9,760 nucleotides of DNA from Treponema sp. (GTDB lineage Bacteria; Spirochaetota; Spirochaetia; Treponematales; Treponemataceae), in assembly GCA_016293645.1 (NCBI GenBank), contig JAEDDW010000067.1, positions 1-9,760 of the forward strand. Reading direction: 5' to 3'. The translations under genes and the position numbers were made by a program. This document shows, one piece after another, positions 1 to 8,374 of the stretch. Under the pieces are notes generated by a model, which was not told the DNA's origin, ran no database searches, and saw only the letters and a program-made list of their open reading frames with translations. Within the stretch, counting starts at the first letter, position 1. Every line of letters begins with the position of its first letter.

Positions 1-21
1 CGGGGGATTGCAAAGGAACTG

Positions 22-52
22 CAGGATGCTTCGACTGCGCTCAGCAATCCTG
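22..52. repeat. Imperfect inverted repeat (hairpin) leading into a tandem array
   Basis: The left arm CAGGATGCT (22-30) pairs with AGCAATCCTG (43-52), with one bulged A and a 12-base loop. The right arm is also the first part of the 19-bp tandem repeat that follows, and the loop plus right arm (gactgcgctcagcaatcc) differs from the repeat unit by little more than one extra GC dinucleotide. The array may therefore have grown from the right half of this hairpin. It resembles dispersed intergenic palindromes; whether it occurs elsewhere in the genome cannot be seen here. Confidence 0.6.
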
Positions 53-155
53 GACACACGCAGCAATCCTGGACTCGCTCAGCAATCCTGGACACACGCA
101 GCAATCCTGGACTCGCTCAGCAATCCTGGACTCGCTCAGCAATCCTGGAATCGCC
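42..155. repeat. Tandem array of six 19-bp repeats
   Basis: Six contiguous 19-bp units start at 42, 61, 80, 99, 118 and 137. All begin with cagcaatcctgga. The last six bases vary: cacacg in units 1 and 3, ctcgct in units 2, 4 and 5, and atcgcc in unit 6. Units 1-2 (42-79) and 3-4 (80-117) form an exact 38-bp duplication, so recent growth appears to have been by two-unit steps. Nineteen is not a multiple of three and there are no spacers, so it is neither a protein repeat nor a CRISPR. It lies about 60 bp upstream of the GTG start at 213. Length variation by slippage between strains is likely but is inference. Confidence 0.93.
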
Positions 156-162
156 TGGTGAC

Positions 163-186
163 AGAAGGGGGCGGTTCTTCTTTTTT
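163..186 (+). terminator. Weak terminator-like hairpin with T-run
   Basis: AGAAGGG (163-169) can pair with TTCTTCT (175-181), using two G-U pairs, around a GGCGG loop, followed by a run of T to 186. The stem is short and partly wobble-paired. It could end transcription of an upstream gene lying outside the window. It is listed only as a weak candidate. Confidence 0.25.
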
Positions 187-206
187 ATTGATTTTTTTGA
201 TAAAAT
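178..206 (+). promoter_or_regulatory. Weak promoter candidate for the 213-7531 operon
   Basis: TTCTTT (178-183) and TAAAAT (201-206), 17 bp apart, are the best -35/-10 pair just upstream of the GTG start at 213. A start about seven bases past the -10 would fall at or beside the GTG itself, leaving almost no 5' leader. The -35 match is poor and the stretch is very T-rich, so chance similarity is quite possible. Confidence 0.25.
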
Positions 207-212
207 TACAAT

Positions 213-2894
213 GTGAAAAGAGTTTCCGTTTTATCGTTTTGTTTTATCGCTTCACTCATTTTTTCAGGGCAGAATTTGTTTGCCGCCAGGCAGCAGAAAA
301 ATAATTCCGGCAGGCAGAAAAATCAGATAGAAAAAAATGCTTTCGCCTCATACCCGGAGGAATTTTCCTCGCTGCTTTTCGAGGCTCTCGGACATGCAAG
401 AAACGGGGATTTTGAAAAGGCAGTCGGCTGTTTTGACGAAAGGATCTACGATTTCAAAAAAGATGAGACGTCAGAAAAAAATGCCGTGCGCATTGATCTC
501 ATAAGCGCGGACGTGCAGAAGCAGATGCGCGAGTATAAAAAAATACAGCTGGAGCGTTCCGCTAAAAAACTTAATTTCAGCAACAGCGCAGACAGAGTTC
601 CGCTTGAAGGATACTTTTCAAATTTTGCGGCGATAATAAACAAAATACGCGATCTTGGACAGCAGATACAATCGACGGGAAGTTCAGGCTACCCCTACTA
701 TCTTTCAAGATTCATCCTTGGGATATCGGAAGAAAAGGACAGCGGTCTAGCCGGAACACTTGAGCTTGAATTCAAGGCGGAAACCGATCAGCTTCTTGGT
801 TCCGTGTGGAACAAATGCGATACTTCCTCAAGAATCATCGCAGACGCACTATCTGAAAACAAGATCTTTACGGACGGAACTTCAATCGCTGAGGCAGAAA
901 AAGAATTCACGCAGATCAGTAATTACATAGATGAGCTGAGAGAAATCAACAATCTCAGAGGAAAATTAAAAAATAAGAAAGCATCATCGCAGAAGGACGA
1001 AAATGATTTTGCGACTTCGATGAATGCAATGAATGCAATCTGTTCCGACGGGAAAAAACTCATTCCGGCGATCTTGAATCTGCAGAAGGAACTTGAATCA
1101 AAGCACACGGTTCCGCAGGACAAGGTTTCAAGCATAAGATCTGAAAATGATTCCTATGCGTCGGCACTTATTTCTTCCGCAAGCAATCTTTCCGCATGGG
1201 GAAAAACGGCGGCAGCTTCTGCGAAACTGAATTCCTTTTTCATACTTGATTCTCTGGCGGACGAAAGACTTTCATGGAAGGTCATCACCAGAAGTTACAG
1301 GGATGCAGGTTCAAAGACGGAAGCAAAATGCACTCAGCTTGCCATCGCCAAGTGGGTTGCCATCGCCGACTACTATTCACAGACCGGTACGGTTCTTTTT
1401 CAGGAAGACAGCAGCGCCTATGAAAGAATCAAAAATTATATGGAAGGCAAAGACGGAATTTATTATCCGTCACGATGTATGGCCGATCTTGAAGTTTTAA
1501 AGGAAAACATCAACAAAGACCTTTCGGCTCTTGAGGACTGCAAGATAAAACTCAACAACGGATATATTTACCGCTCCAATTTCATAAGGCAGCAGGAAGT
1601 AATTTCCGAGCAGACAAAAAAAATCTCAGAACTGAAGCAGAATTTCCAGTCCATTGAAGATGACGCAAAAAACAGATTATTGAAAGCACAGCTTGCAAAA
1701 AATGAAATCGAAGTCTACTGTTCGAGAGCAAAAAGCTTCAACGACCGCAACAACTTCCAGCAGTCATTTTCAAATTATCAGACGGCAAGCAACGCATATA
1801 CAAGACTGACGGAAGATTTGAAAAATGACGGTGACATACAGAAAGAAATTTTTGACAAAGTATCGGACCTTAGAAACGACATAATTGAAAAACAGCAGCC
1901 GATACTCAACAAGGAACTGCGCACAATAAAGACCCAGGCAAGAACCGCCTACTATGCCGGAGACTTTGAAAAAGCCAGTGCGCATATCGGTCAGGCGGAC
2001 AGCAAACGTGAAATGTGGTCAAGGCTTCTCGACATCACGATGGAGACCGACACCGAACTTGAACGAATCAGAAACTTTGTCAACACGGCGATCGCCATCA
2101 AGGAAGGCAGGGAAATCCATCCATACGATGCAAAGGCACCTGAAATGAGGCAAAATCTTTCACTGGCAGGAAAATATTTTTTCCAGGGTGAATCTCTTCT
2201 CAAGGAAGGGAAAAGAAACGAGGCAGAAAAATACCTGAACATGGCTTCGGAAAAAATCAATCAGGTAAAAATCTACTACCCAAGGAACAAGACAGCCAGC
2301 GTACTTGCCCTCAGGATCACAAAAACTCTTGATCCTGAAAATTTCGAAGACATTTTCAAGTCAAAGGTCAACGAACTCAAACAGGTGGACTACTCAACAC
2401 GGAATTCCATGGCGCAGGAATCCTACAGCAATCTTCTTGATCTGTACGAAATGAACAGTTCCTATCCTGGGCTGAAAAACATGATTGAAAGCGCAGAATA
2501 CTCTCTTGGGCTCAAGCAGAAACCGGCGGACAGAAGTGTTCTTGCAAAGGCAGAGAAACTTGCCCAGGAATCACAGGATCTGCTGAACAAAGCCGGCCGC
2601 GACACGATTCTCCTTGAGCAGGCAAAAACAAAGGCCCAGTCGGCTATCGAAATCGATCCTGAAAACAACAAGGCAATCAAAGTTCTTGATGAAATCGCCT
2701 TGAGAACAGGACAGCAGTCGGCAGTCATATTGAGCACATCGGACGAAGCCCTTTACCAGAGCGCCCTTGCAGACCTTCAGAAAAACAAGGTTTTTGACGC
2801 AAATTCAAAACTGACAAAACTTCTGCAGAACAGTGCGAATTCACGTTCAGCAAAAATTCTCAAGCTTAAGAAACGAATTGAGGCACAACTATGA
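213..2894 (+). CDS. Exported helical TPR-like protein of unknown function
   Basis: This 893-residue protein begins with a signal peptide (K2/R3, hydrophobic residues 4-23, likely cleavage near A24/A25, no lipobox Cys), so it should be periplasmic or surface-associated. The mature part is almost all charged helix. Residues about 424-520 look coiled-coil. TPR-like helical pairs can be seen near 576-600 (YYAGDFEKASAHI), 652-690 (GESLLKEGKRNEAEKYL), 795-835 (AKTKAQSAIEIDPENNKAI) and 848-893. No catalytic motif is visible. An in-frame TAA at 201-203 and the signal peptide fix GTG at 213 as the start, although no Shine-Dalgarno sequence precedes it. The stop overlaps the next start (ATGA), implying translational coupling with the sensor phosphatase. 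A scaffold, ligand-binding or accessory role for that receptor is inference. I do not recognise a named family. Confidence 0.88.
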   Translation: MKRVSVLSFCFIASLIFSGQNLFAARQQKNNSGRQKNQIEKNAFASYPEEFSSLLFEALGHARNGDFEKAVGCFDERIYDFKKDETSEKNAVRIDLISADVQKQMREYKKIQLERSAKKLNFSNSADRVPLEGYFSNFAAIINKIRDLGQQIQSTGSSGYPYYLSRFILGISEEKDSGLAGTLELEFKAETDQLLGSVWNKCDTSSRIIADALSENKIFTDGTSIAEAEKEFTQISNYIDELREINNLRGKLKNKKASSQKDENDFATSMNAMNAICSDGKKLIPAILNLQKELESKHTVPQDKVSSIRSENDSYASALISSASNLSAWGKTAAASAKLNSFFILDSLADERLSWKVITRSYRDAGSKTEAKCTQLAIAKWVAIADYYSQTGTVLFQEDSSAYERIKNYMEGKDGIYYPSRCMADLEVLKENINKDLSALEDCKIKLNNGYIYRSNFIRQQEVISEQTKKISELKQNFQSIEDDAKNRLLKAQLAKNEIEVYCSRAKSFNDRNNFQQSFSNYQTASNAYTRLTEDLKNDGDIQKEIFDKVSDLRNDIIEKQQPILNKELRTIKTQARTAYYAGDFEKASAHIGQADSKREMWSRLLDITMETDTELERIRNFVNTAIAIKEGREIHPYDAKAPEMRQNLSLAGKYFFQGESLLKEGKRNEAEKYLNMASEKINQVKIYYPRNKTASVLALRITKTLDPENFEDIFKSKVNELKQVDYSTRNSMAQESYSNLLDLYEMNSSYPGLKNMIESAEYSLGLKQKPADRSVLAKAEKLAQESQDLLNKAGRDTILLEQAKTKAQSAIEIDPENNKAIKVLDEIALRTGQQSAVILSTSDEALYQSALADLQKNKVFDANSKLTKLLQNSANSRSAKILKLKKRIEAQL

Positions 2895-5800
2895 AACTGA
2901 AACAAATCATCACAACATCATTAATTACAGCTGCCTCCATCGCATTTACTTTTGCAGGTCCATTTTATTTTGAGGACAGTTTTGTCGCATCTGACAGCAA
3001 GGAAAACTGCTTTTATCCAACCGGAATTTCTTCCAGCGCAAAACAGAAAAACGCAGTCTTCTTCTGGCAGGAAACTGACGGAAACAGCATCTACATTTCA
3101 TCGAAATCAAGTTCCGACGGAATTTTCTGGAACACAAACAAACGCTTTGCAGGTCCCTTTGAATTTTCCGGAGATGTTCCACAGATCTATTCCGCAGCGA
3201 CAAACGAGAAGACCACGGTTCTTGCCGTGATGAACGAAGAAAAAATCGAACTGTTTACGTCACAGGACAGCTTTGCAAGCATAAAACAGAAAACTCTTGC
3301 CAGTGACATGAATTTCATCGCTCCAAGAGTCTTCAGGAATTCCGCAGGCGGGTTCACCATATTTGCATCGCATCCTGATGAAGATTCTTTCTCGCTGTAC
3401 TACGCAACATCAAATGATGGTGAAAACTGGAGCAGCTTTGCGGAGTTCACGGTTCCATTCCAGGTAAAGAACACATACAATCCGATCGCTCCATTTCTTG
3501 CCCCTTCGAAAGGCGGAGACATCGTCGTCTATCAGTGCCAGTATTCGGAATCAAACCTGATCTCGATCCAGCTTTTTTCAACCTTCACGAAGGACAACGG
3601 AAAGTCATGGACAAAGCCGGTTCTGTTTTCTGGAAAGGAATCTACGGAAGACGGAAAGTTCACTAGCTTCAACAACCAGAATCCTTTTGTAATCAGGACG
3701 AAAGCAAATGAGGTGATGGTCGCGTGGGAAAGATCTCCATTCTATTCGACGAACGGAGACATTTATTTCGCACTCATGTCGGACACCGGTGCTTTCAAGG
3801 GAAAAATTGAAAAGATAAGCTCCACGGGATTTTCATCGAAACCCCAGCTTTTCGAATTTGAGGATTCCGTAAACCTTACCTGGTTCACGACTTCAAAGGG
3901 AAACCAGAATGTCTACCTGGCACAGAAAAAAGGTGCATGGTGGGAAGACACAACGATGATTTCAACAAACCAGGCCCAGCTTCCTTCCGCTTTCTACACG
4001 AACCATGGCAAGGAACTTTCGTTTGTCTGGGAAGAGACTGATCTGAAGACAGGTAAAAACGGAATCGCCATTCTTGCTACAGACCACAGCGTTCAGAAAC
4101 CAAAGGCAATTCCGGTCAACTTCAAGAACGGGCAGCGGTCAAGGCAGGCAAAGCTTCAGACGGGACTCAAGGGAACTCCGGACTCTTCCGGCATCAAGGG
4201 ATTCTCATGGATATGGACGCAGAATCCTTCCGAGGAACCTGGAAAGACTATCACGAACTCCCCGGACAATGTTCTAGTGAAGGCCGAGGTAAGCAAGGAC
4301 GGACTATGGTATTTCAAAGTCAGACAGACTGACTACGCAGGAAACTGGTCAGACAGCGCAGTGCTGACATACAACCTTGACTGTACTCCTCCCGCATCTC
4401 CAAAAATTCTTGAAAAGGACAGTGAGATTCCGGGACTTGCGGATTCCAATTCGTTCCGCCTTGAATGGAAAAATGAGGAAGACGATGACATCGCAGGTTA
4501 CACTTATACGCTCAAATACATCGCACCAATTCAAAAACAAATTGTACATACTCCAAGAAGACCTTTGCAGCTTTCACGGGAAGAAACAGTTGAATTCACC
4601 AATACCCTCTTTGATGAAAATGAGGAAGATTTAAAAGCCGAAATCATATTGCCGGACCATATTATCTCCGACAGAAATTTTCTTGATTTCAAAAACATAC
4701 GGAACGGACTTTATGTTTTTTCAGTGGCGGCAATCGACACAGTCGGAAACATCGGTTCCCAGTCCAAGATTGAATTCGCAGCAAACAAATACACTCCAAC
4801 GACATTCATCTCTTCAGTAAATGCGAAGACAGATGACTTTGGCGAAACGATGCTTACAATCACAGGCGGTGGATTTTCATACGATGGCCAGATTACATCC
4901 ATATATCTTGACCGCGATGGACTTGAGCCTTACGACTATACGCTCAGACTTGTTTCCGGAGACTATGCAATCACCTCCAACAGCAGGATCAATGACATCA
5001 AGCTGAAAAGGACAAATACAGGGAAGTACAGGATCGGCCTCATGCATTCCGACCGTGGTCTGTATTTCTCTTCAGAACCGATCCTTGAAATAGAGGAACG
5101 CGGAACAACAAAATTGAAAAACAGGAACATGTTTGCACCTGCATGGAAAATCATACAGAGTGCATACAGGAAACATATCAACGCTGCGGTCGCGGTCTTT
5201 GCAGCAATTGCTCTGCTTGCCGTCATGATGATGACTGTCAGCACAAGATCGCTTGTAAAAACCGCAAAGGAAACCATTACAGTAAACGCAGAAGTCAGGG
5301 CACTTCTGGAAGGAGACATAATGCCACAGGAAAAGAAAAGAAAGGCCGAAGCATATAGACAGAAGGGATTGAGCCTTAAATCAAAACTTGTACTGCATTC
5401 AACAATCCTCATCACGGTGATGGATGTAATGATTTTCCTTGGATTTGGATGGTACATGATCAAGGGTCAGAAAGAGACCATGGCACAAAGCCTCAGCCAG
5501 CGCGTAAGCGTCATGCTCAATTCAATTTCAAGCGGAGCAAAGGTCTATCTTCCACAGACGACTTCGGAAGACAACCTTTCATTGACAGATATCATCAACC
5601 AGGTCTCTGCCCTTTCAGAAAGCCTTGAAGGAACAATTACAGGATATTCTGCAGATCATTCTGCCACTGGAATAAACAACGTCTGGGCAACTACAAGCAA
5701 AGACATTCTAGGCGGAATTGAAGAGAACGCATTCATTCCGGGTATCACACGTCTTGAAGATGAAAAGCTTTCGGAAGTTTTTGCCATCTGTGAAAATCTT

Positions 5801-7531
5801 GATTCAAAGGCAAAAGAACAGGCTGATGAAATCGCGATGAACATCACGGAACTTACAAAGGAAGGTCTTTCCCTTGTCTCAAAGGCAGACGCAAAAAGCG
5901 TAGCCCGTAGACAGGAGATCCAGACAATAAGAAACCATCTCAACGCAAGGCTTGATTCCATTCTGAATGAAATCTCAAAAGAGGCGGAAGGAAGCATTCC
6001 TGAATTCAATGCTGAAAACATTGATACTGAAAACACGGAATACATTTTCTACAAGCCGCTTCTCTACAGGACTGGCAATGACTCAACTTATGTCCACGGA
6101 ACGGTTCTTGTCAAAATCACAACAGAATCACTTCTCAGGCAGATTGATAACGAAAAGAACCTGATCATCAACACATGTATAATCGTCCTTCTGATTGCCC
6201 TTGTTCTTGCTTTCCTGAGCACATATTTCATGGCAAGCCTTATCGTACGTCCTATCAGGAAACTTGCCTCTCACGTTGCAATGATCCGTGATACTGAAGA
6301 CATGGAAAAACTTTCCGGCAAGACAATCGCCATAAGATCAAAGGATGAGATCGGCATGCTTGGTGACACGGTGAATGAAATGACCCGTGGGCTTGTTGAA
6401 GCTGCCGTGCAGAGCAAGAACCTGACACTTGGAAAAGACATCCAGACCAAATTCATTCCGCTTGAAATCAAAGATGGAATCACAATGACTACCGGAAAAC
6501 TTGCAGCCAGGGGAGCAGATTTCTTCAGCTATTACGCCGGGGCCGATGAACTTTCCGGAGATTACTTTGACTACAAGCAGCTGGATGACAAACATTATGC
6601 GATCATCAAATGCGACGTTTCAGGCCACGGAGTTCCGGCCGCATTGATCATGGTTGAAGTCGCAACACTATTTCTCAACAGTTTTAAGAACTGGAACATG
6701 AAAAATCCAAATCAGGGAATCAACATTGCACCTGTCGTAGGCCAGATCAATGACCTTCTTGAAAGCCGAGGATTCAAGGGCCGTTTTGCAGCCTTTACAC
6801 TCTGCATCATGAACACTGAAACCGGTGAATGCTGGTTCTGCAATGCTGGAGACAATCTCATCCATATATACAGTGGATCACAGCAGAAGAAAAACATTGT
6901 GAAACTTCAGGAAACTCCTGCCGCCGGAATCTTCAGCACCGATCTTGTCGACATGAAAGGTGGTTATAAAGTCTCAAAGCTCACGTTGAAAAAAGACGAT
7001 ATTCTATTTCTCTTTACTGACGGTATAGAAGAAGCAAAAAGAATTTTCCGCGACGATAATTTTACACCGACAGTCTGCGCTGAGCCAGGTCTTGAAAAAG
7101 ATCAGGAGCACGAAAACCACAAATGCGGTGAAGACAATGAGGAAATGTCTCCTGAACGTGTAACCCAGATCATTGAAGCCGTTTACGCACGCCAGAAATT
7201 TACCCTGCACAAATTCCATGCCCCAAGTCAACAGTCTGATTTTGATTTTGATTTTTCTACCTGCGACGGAACTGCAGACGATGCGATCCTTGCCCTTGTC
7301 TCAGTTGAAAAAGTGTTCCGACTCTACAAACCTGGCAATGTAATCCACAGCGACAGAGTTAAGGTTGACAGGAACATCGACAACTTCCTCCGCCAGCACT
7401 TTGTACAGTATCCTGCCTTCTGCAGCGACCGTGAAGACATCGAAAACGATCCTTCACACATCTACTGGTGCGGAGTCAAGGAAGACCCTCAGTATGACGA
7501 TCTTACGTTGATTGCAATTAAGAAAAGATGA
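2891..7531 (+). CDS. Sialidase-like/HAMP/SpoIIE (RsbU-type) membrane sensor phosphatase
   Basis: This 1546-residue receptor has a signal peptide (1-22) and a beta-rich periplasmic region with Asp-box motifs at S74-W80, S174-W180 and T233-W240 (TKDNGKSW), as in sialidase propellers. Ig/FN3- and TIG-like segments follow to about 740. Membrane helices lie near 762-785, 836-856 and 1091-1116. A second periplasmic domain spans about 857-1090. HAMP starts at V1119-R-P and includes KDEIG. The C-terminal SpoIIE-type PP2C phosphatase has GDYFD (from about 1222), DVSGHGVPAAL (from D1242), NAGD (1318-1321), TDG (1376-1378) and DDLTL (from D1536), so its metal-binding acids look intact. Such enzymes dephosphorylate anti-sigma-factor antagonists in partner-switching pathways; the target here is unknown. 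No sialidase catalytic set was confirmed, so glycan sensing is inference. The GAGG at 2880-2883, seven bases before ATG, supports this start. About 158 residues separate TDG from DDLTL, unusually long. Confidence 0.93.
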   Translation: MKLKQIITTSLITAASIAFTFAGPFYFEDSFVASDSKENCFYPTGISSSAKQKNAVFFWQETDGNSIYISSKSSSDGIFWNTNKRFAGPFEFSGDVPQIYSAATNEKTTVLAVMNEEKIELFTSQDSFASIKQKTLASDMNFIAPRVFRNSAGGFTIFASHPDEDSFSLYYATSNDGENWSSFAEFTVPFQVKNTYNPIAPFLAPSKGGDIVVYQCQYSESNLISIQLFSTFTKDNGKSWTKPVLFSGKESTEDGKFTSFNNQNPFVIRTKANEVMVAWERSPFYSTNGDIYFALMSDTGAFKGKIEKISSTGFSSKPQLFEFEDSVNLTWFTTSKGNQNVYLAQKKGAWWEDTTMISTNQAQLPSAFYTNHGKELSFVWEETDLKTGKNGIAILATDHSVQKPKAIPVNFKNGQRSRQAKLQTGLKGTPDSSGIKGFSWIWTQNPSEEPGKTITNSPDNVLVKAEVSKDGLWYFKVRQTDYAGNWSDSAVLTYNLDCTPPASPKILEKDSEIPGLADSNSFRLEWKNEEDDDIAGYTYTLKYIAPIQKQIVHTPRRPLQLSREETVEFTNTLFDENEEDLKAEIILPDHIISDRNFLDFKNIRNGLYVFSVAAIDTVGNIGSQSKIEFAANKYTPTTFISSVNAKTDDFGETMLTITGGGFSYDGQITSIYLDRDGLEPYDYTLRLVSGDYAITSNSRINDIKLKRTNTGKYRIGLMHSDRGLYFSSEPILEIEERGTTKLKNRNMFAPAWKIIQSAYRKHINAAVAVFAAIALLAVMMMTVSTRSLVKTAKETITVNAEVRALLEGDIMPQEKKRKAEAYRQKGLSLKSKLVLHSTILITVMDVMIFLGFGWYMIKGQKETMAQSLSQRVSVMLNSISSGAKVYLPQTTSEDNLSLTDIINQVSALSESLEGTITGYSADHSATGINNVWATTSKDILGGIEENAFIPGITRLEDEKLSEVFAICENLDSKAKEQADEIAMNITELTKEGLSLVSKADAKSVARRQEIQTIRNHLNARLDSILNEISKEAEGSIPEFNAENIDTENTEYIFYKPLLYRTGNDSTYVHGTVLVKITTESLLRQIDNEKNLIINTCIIVLLIALVLAFLSTYFMASLIVRPIRKLASHVAMIRDTEDMEKLSGKTIAIRSKDEIGMLGDTVNEMTRGLVEAAVQSKNLTLGKDIQTKFIPLEIKDGITMTTGKLAARGADFFSYYAGADELSGDYFDYKQLDDKHYAIIKCDVSGHGVPAALIMVEVATLFLNSFKNWNMKNPNQGINIAPVVGQINDLLESRGFKGRFAAFTLCIMNTETGECWFCNAGDNLIHIYSGSQQKKNIVKLQETPAAGIFSTDLVDMKGGYKVSKLTLKKDDILFLFTDGIEEAKRIFRDDNFTPTVCAEPGLEKDQEHENHKCGEDNEEMSPERVTQIIEAVYARQKFTLHKFHAPSQQSDFDFDFSTCDGTADDAILALVSVEKVFRLYKPGNVIHSDRVKVDRNIDNFLRQHFVQYPAFCSDREDIENDPSHIYWCGVKEDPQYDDLTLIAIKKR

Positions 7532-7574
7532 TCTATAAGGTAAAACTGGATTTTTTGACGGAGAACGATCTCGA

Positions 7575-7584
7575 TTGAATTCAA
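7575..7584. promoter_or_regulatory. Palindrome overlapping the -35 box (possible operator)
   Basis: TTGAATTCAA is a perfect 10-bp palindrome whose left half is the -35 hexamer. A repressor bound here would block the promoter. Ten-base palindromes in AT-rich DNA are common and this one matches no operator I can name, so regulation is only a possibility. Confidence 0.25.
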
Positions 7585-7603
7585 GTCTTCAAAATGCTAT
7601 AAT
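7575..7603 (+). promoter_or_regulatory. Near-consensus extended -10 sigma70-type promoter
   Basis: TTGAAT (7575-7580) and TATAAT (7598-7603) are separated by exactly 17 bp, and TGC at 7595-7597 gives an extended -10. The start of transcription is expected near 7609-7611, leaving a leader of about 43 bases before the ATG at 7654, with GAGG at 7644-7647 as ribosome binding site. This is the best promoter in the window and fits the strong codon bias of the two genes it would drive. No convincing terminator lies between 7531 and this promoter, so some read-through from the sensor gene is possible. Confidence 0.85.
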
Positions 7604-7653
7604 TGCAGTGAATGTTGATTTTTTCAGCAAAATTAGATTTTTCGAGGTAAACT

Positions 7654-8355
7654 ATGGTCTACACAGCAGAAGTAGAACACATGTGTCCTTTGGCTAAGGG
7701 CGCATATCATGGTCCTGCTCCAATTCCTGAAGAAGGAAAATGGGTTCAGGTTAAGAAAATTGAAGATGTTTCTGGCTTCACACACGGTATCGGTTGGTGT
7801 GCTCCACAGCAGGGTGCATGTAAGCTTTCATTGAACGTTAAGGACGGTATCATTGAAGAAGCACTCGTAGAAACAATCGGTTGTTCTGGTATGACACACT
7901 CAGCAGCTATGGCTTCTGAAATCCTTATCGGAAAGACACTTCTTGAAGCTCTCAACACTGACCTTGTTTGCGATGCTATCAACACAGCTATGCGCGAACT
8001 CTTCATGCAGATTGTATACGGACGCACACAGTCAGCATACTCTGAAGGCGGTCTCAAAGTTGGTGCTTCTCTCGAAGACCTTGGAAAGAACCTCCGCTCA
8101 CAGGTAGGAACAATGTTTGCAACACGCAAGACTGGTCCTCGCTACCTCGAAATGACAGAAGGTTACGTTGAAACAATGGCAGTTGACAAGGATGACCAGA
8201 TCATCGGTTACAACTGCATTAACTTCGGTAAGCTCATGGATGCCCTCAAGGCTGGAAAACCTGCTAACGAAGCAATCGAAGGTGCACGCACACACTATGG
8301 TCGCGTTACAGCAGAACAGGGTATGGTAAAACTTATCGACCCACGCAAGAACTAG
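7654..8355 (+). CDS. NifU/IscU-like iron-sulfur cluster assembly scaffold protein
   Basis: This 233-residue cytoplasmic protein resembles the NifU N-terminal/IscU scaffold fold, on which [Fe-S] clusters are built before transfer. The core strand pattern KLSLNVKDGIIEEALVETIGC (57-77) matches the family's region up to its second Cys ligand, with GCSG at 76-79; C106 lies about where the third Cys ligand sits. The first ligand region differs: instead of the usual Cys-Gly-Asp before the lysine strand, there is C49 and C56 as CAPQQGAC. The protein is longer than IscU (about 130 residues), with an N-terminal stretch containing C11 and an extra C-terminal domain of roughly 100 residues. GAGG six bases before ATG sets the start. 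It is followed after 19 bp by the GGGtGRT gene, a recurring pairing as I recall it. No cysteine desulfurase gene is nearby. Confidence 0.88.
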   Translation: MVYTAEVEHMCPLAKGAYHGPAPIPEEGKWVQVKKIEDVSGFTHGIGWCAPQQGACKLSLNVKDGIIEEALVETIGCSGMTHSAAMASEILIGKTLLEALNTDLVCDAINTAMRELFMQIVYGRTQSAYSEGGLKVGASLEDLGKNLRSQVGTMFATRKTGPRYLEMTEGYVETMAVDKDDQIIGYNCINFGKLMDALKAGKPANEAIEGARTHYGRVTAEQGMVKLIDPRKN

Positions 8356-8374
8356 GACTTGGAGGAATATAGAA

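Noticed and set aside
42..155. CRISPR-like array
   Set aside because: The 19-bp units are directly contiguous with no spacers, and no cas gene is present.
8..304. 98-codon open frame across the 19-bp repeats
   Set aside because: Its sequence is only the tandem array read in shifting frames, then poly-T; it overlaps the signal-peptide start of the real gene and has no ribosome binding site.
4963..5463. Antisense frame of 166 codons opposite the membrane sensor gene
   Set aside because: It lies fully inside a well-supported gene whose motifs run through the region, has no recognisable features of its own, and mirrors the first two membrane segments.
5656..6045. Antisense frame of 129 codons
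   Set aside because: It is a shadow of the periplasmic sensor domain on the + strand; no start signals or family features.
7532..7574. Terminator after the sensor phosphatase gene
   Set aside because: Only a four-base stem (GAGA/TCTC, 7561-7572) is present, with no T-run after it.
7746..8129. Antisense frame of 127 codons opposite the NifU-like gene
   Set aside because: It arises from the biased codons of the + strand gene, which has clear homology and expression signals.
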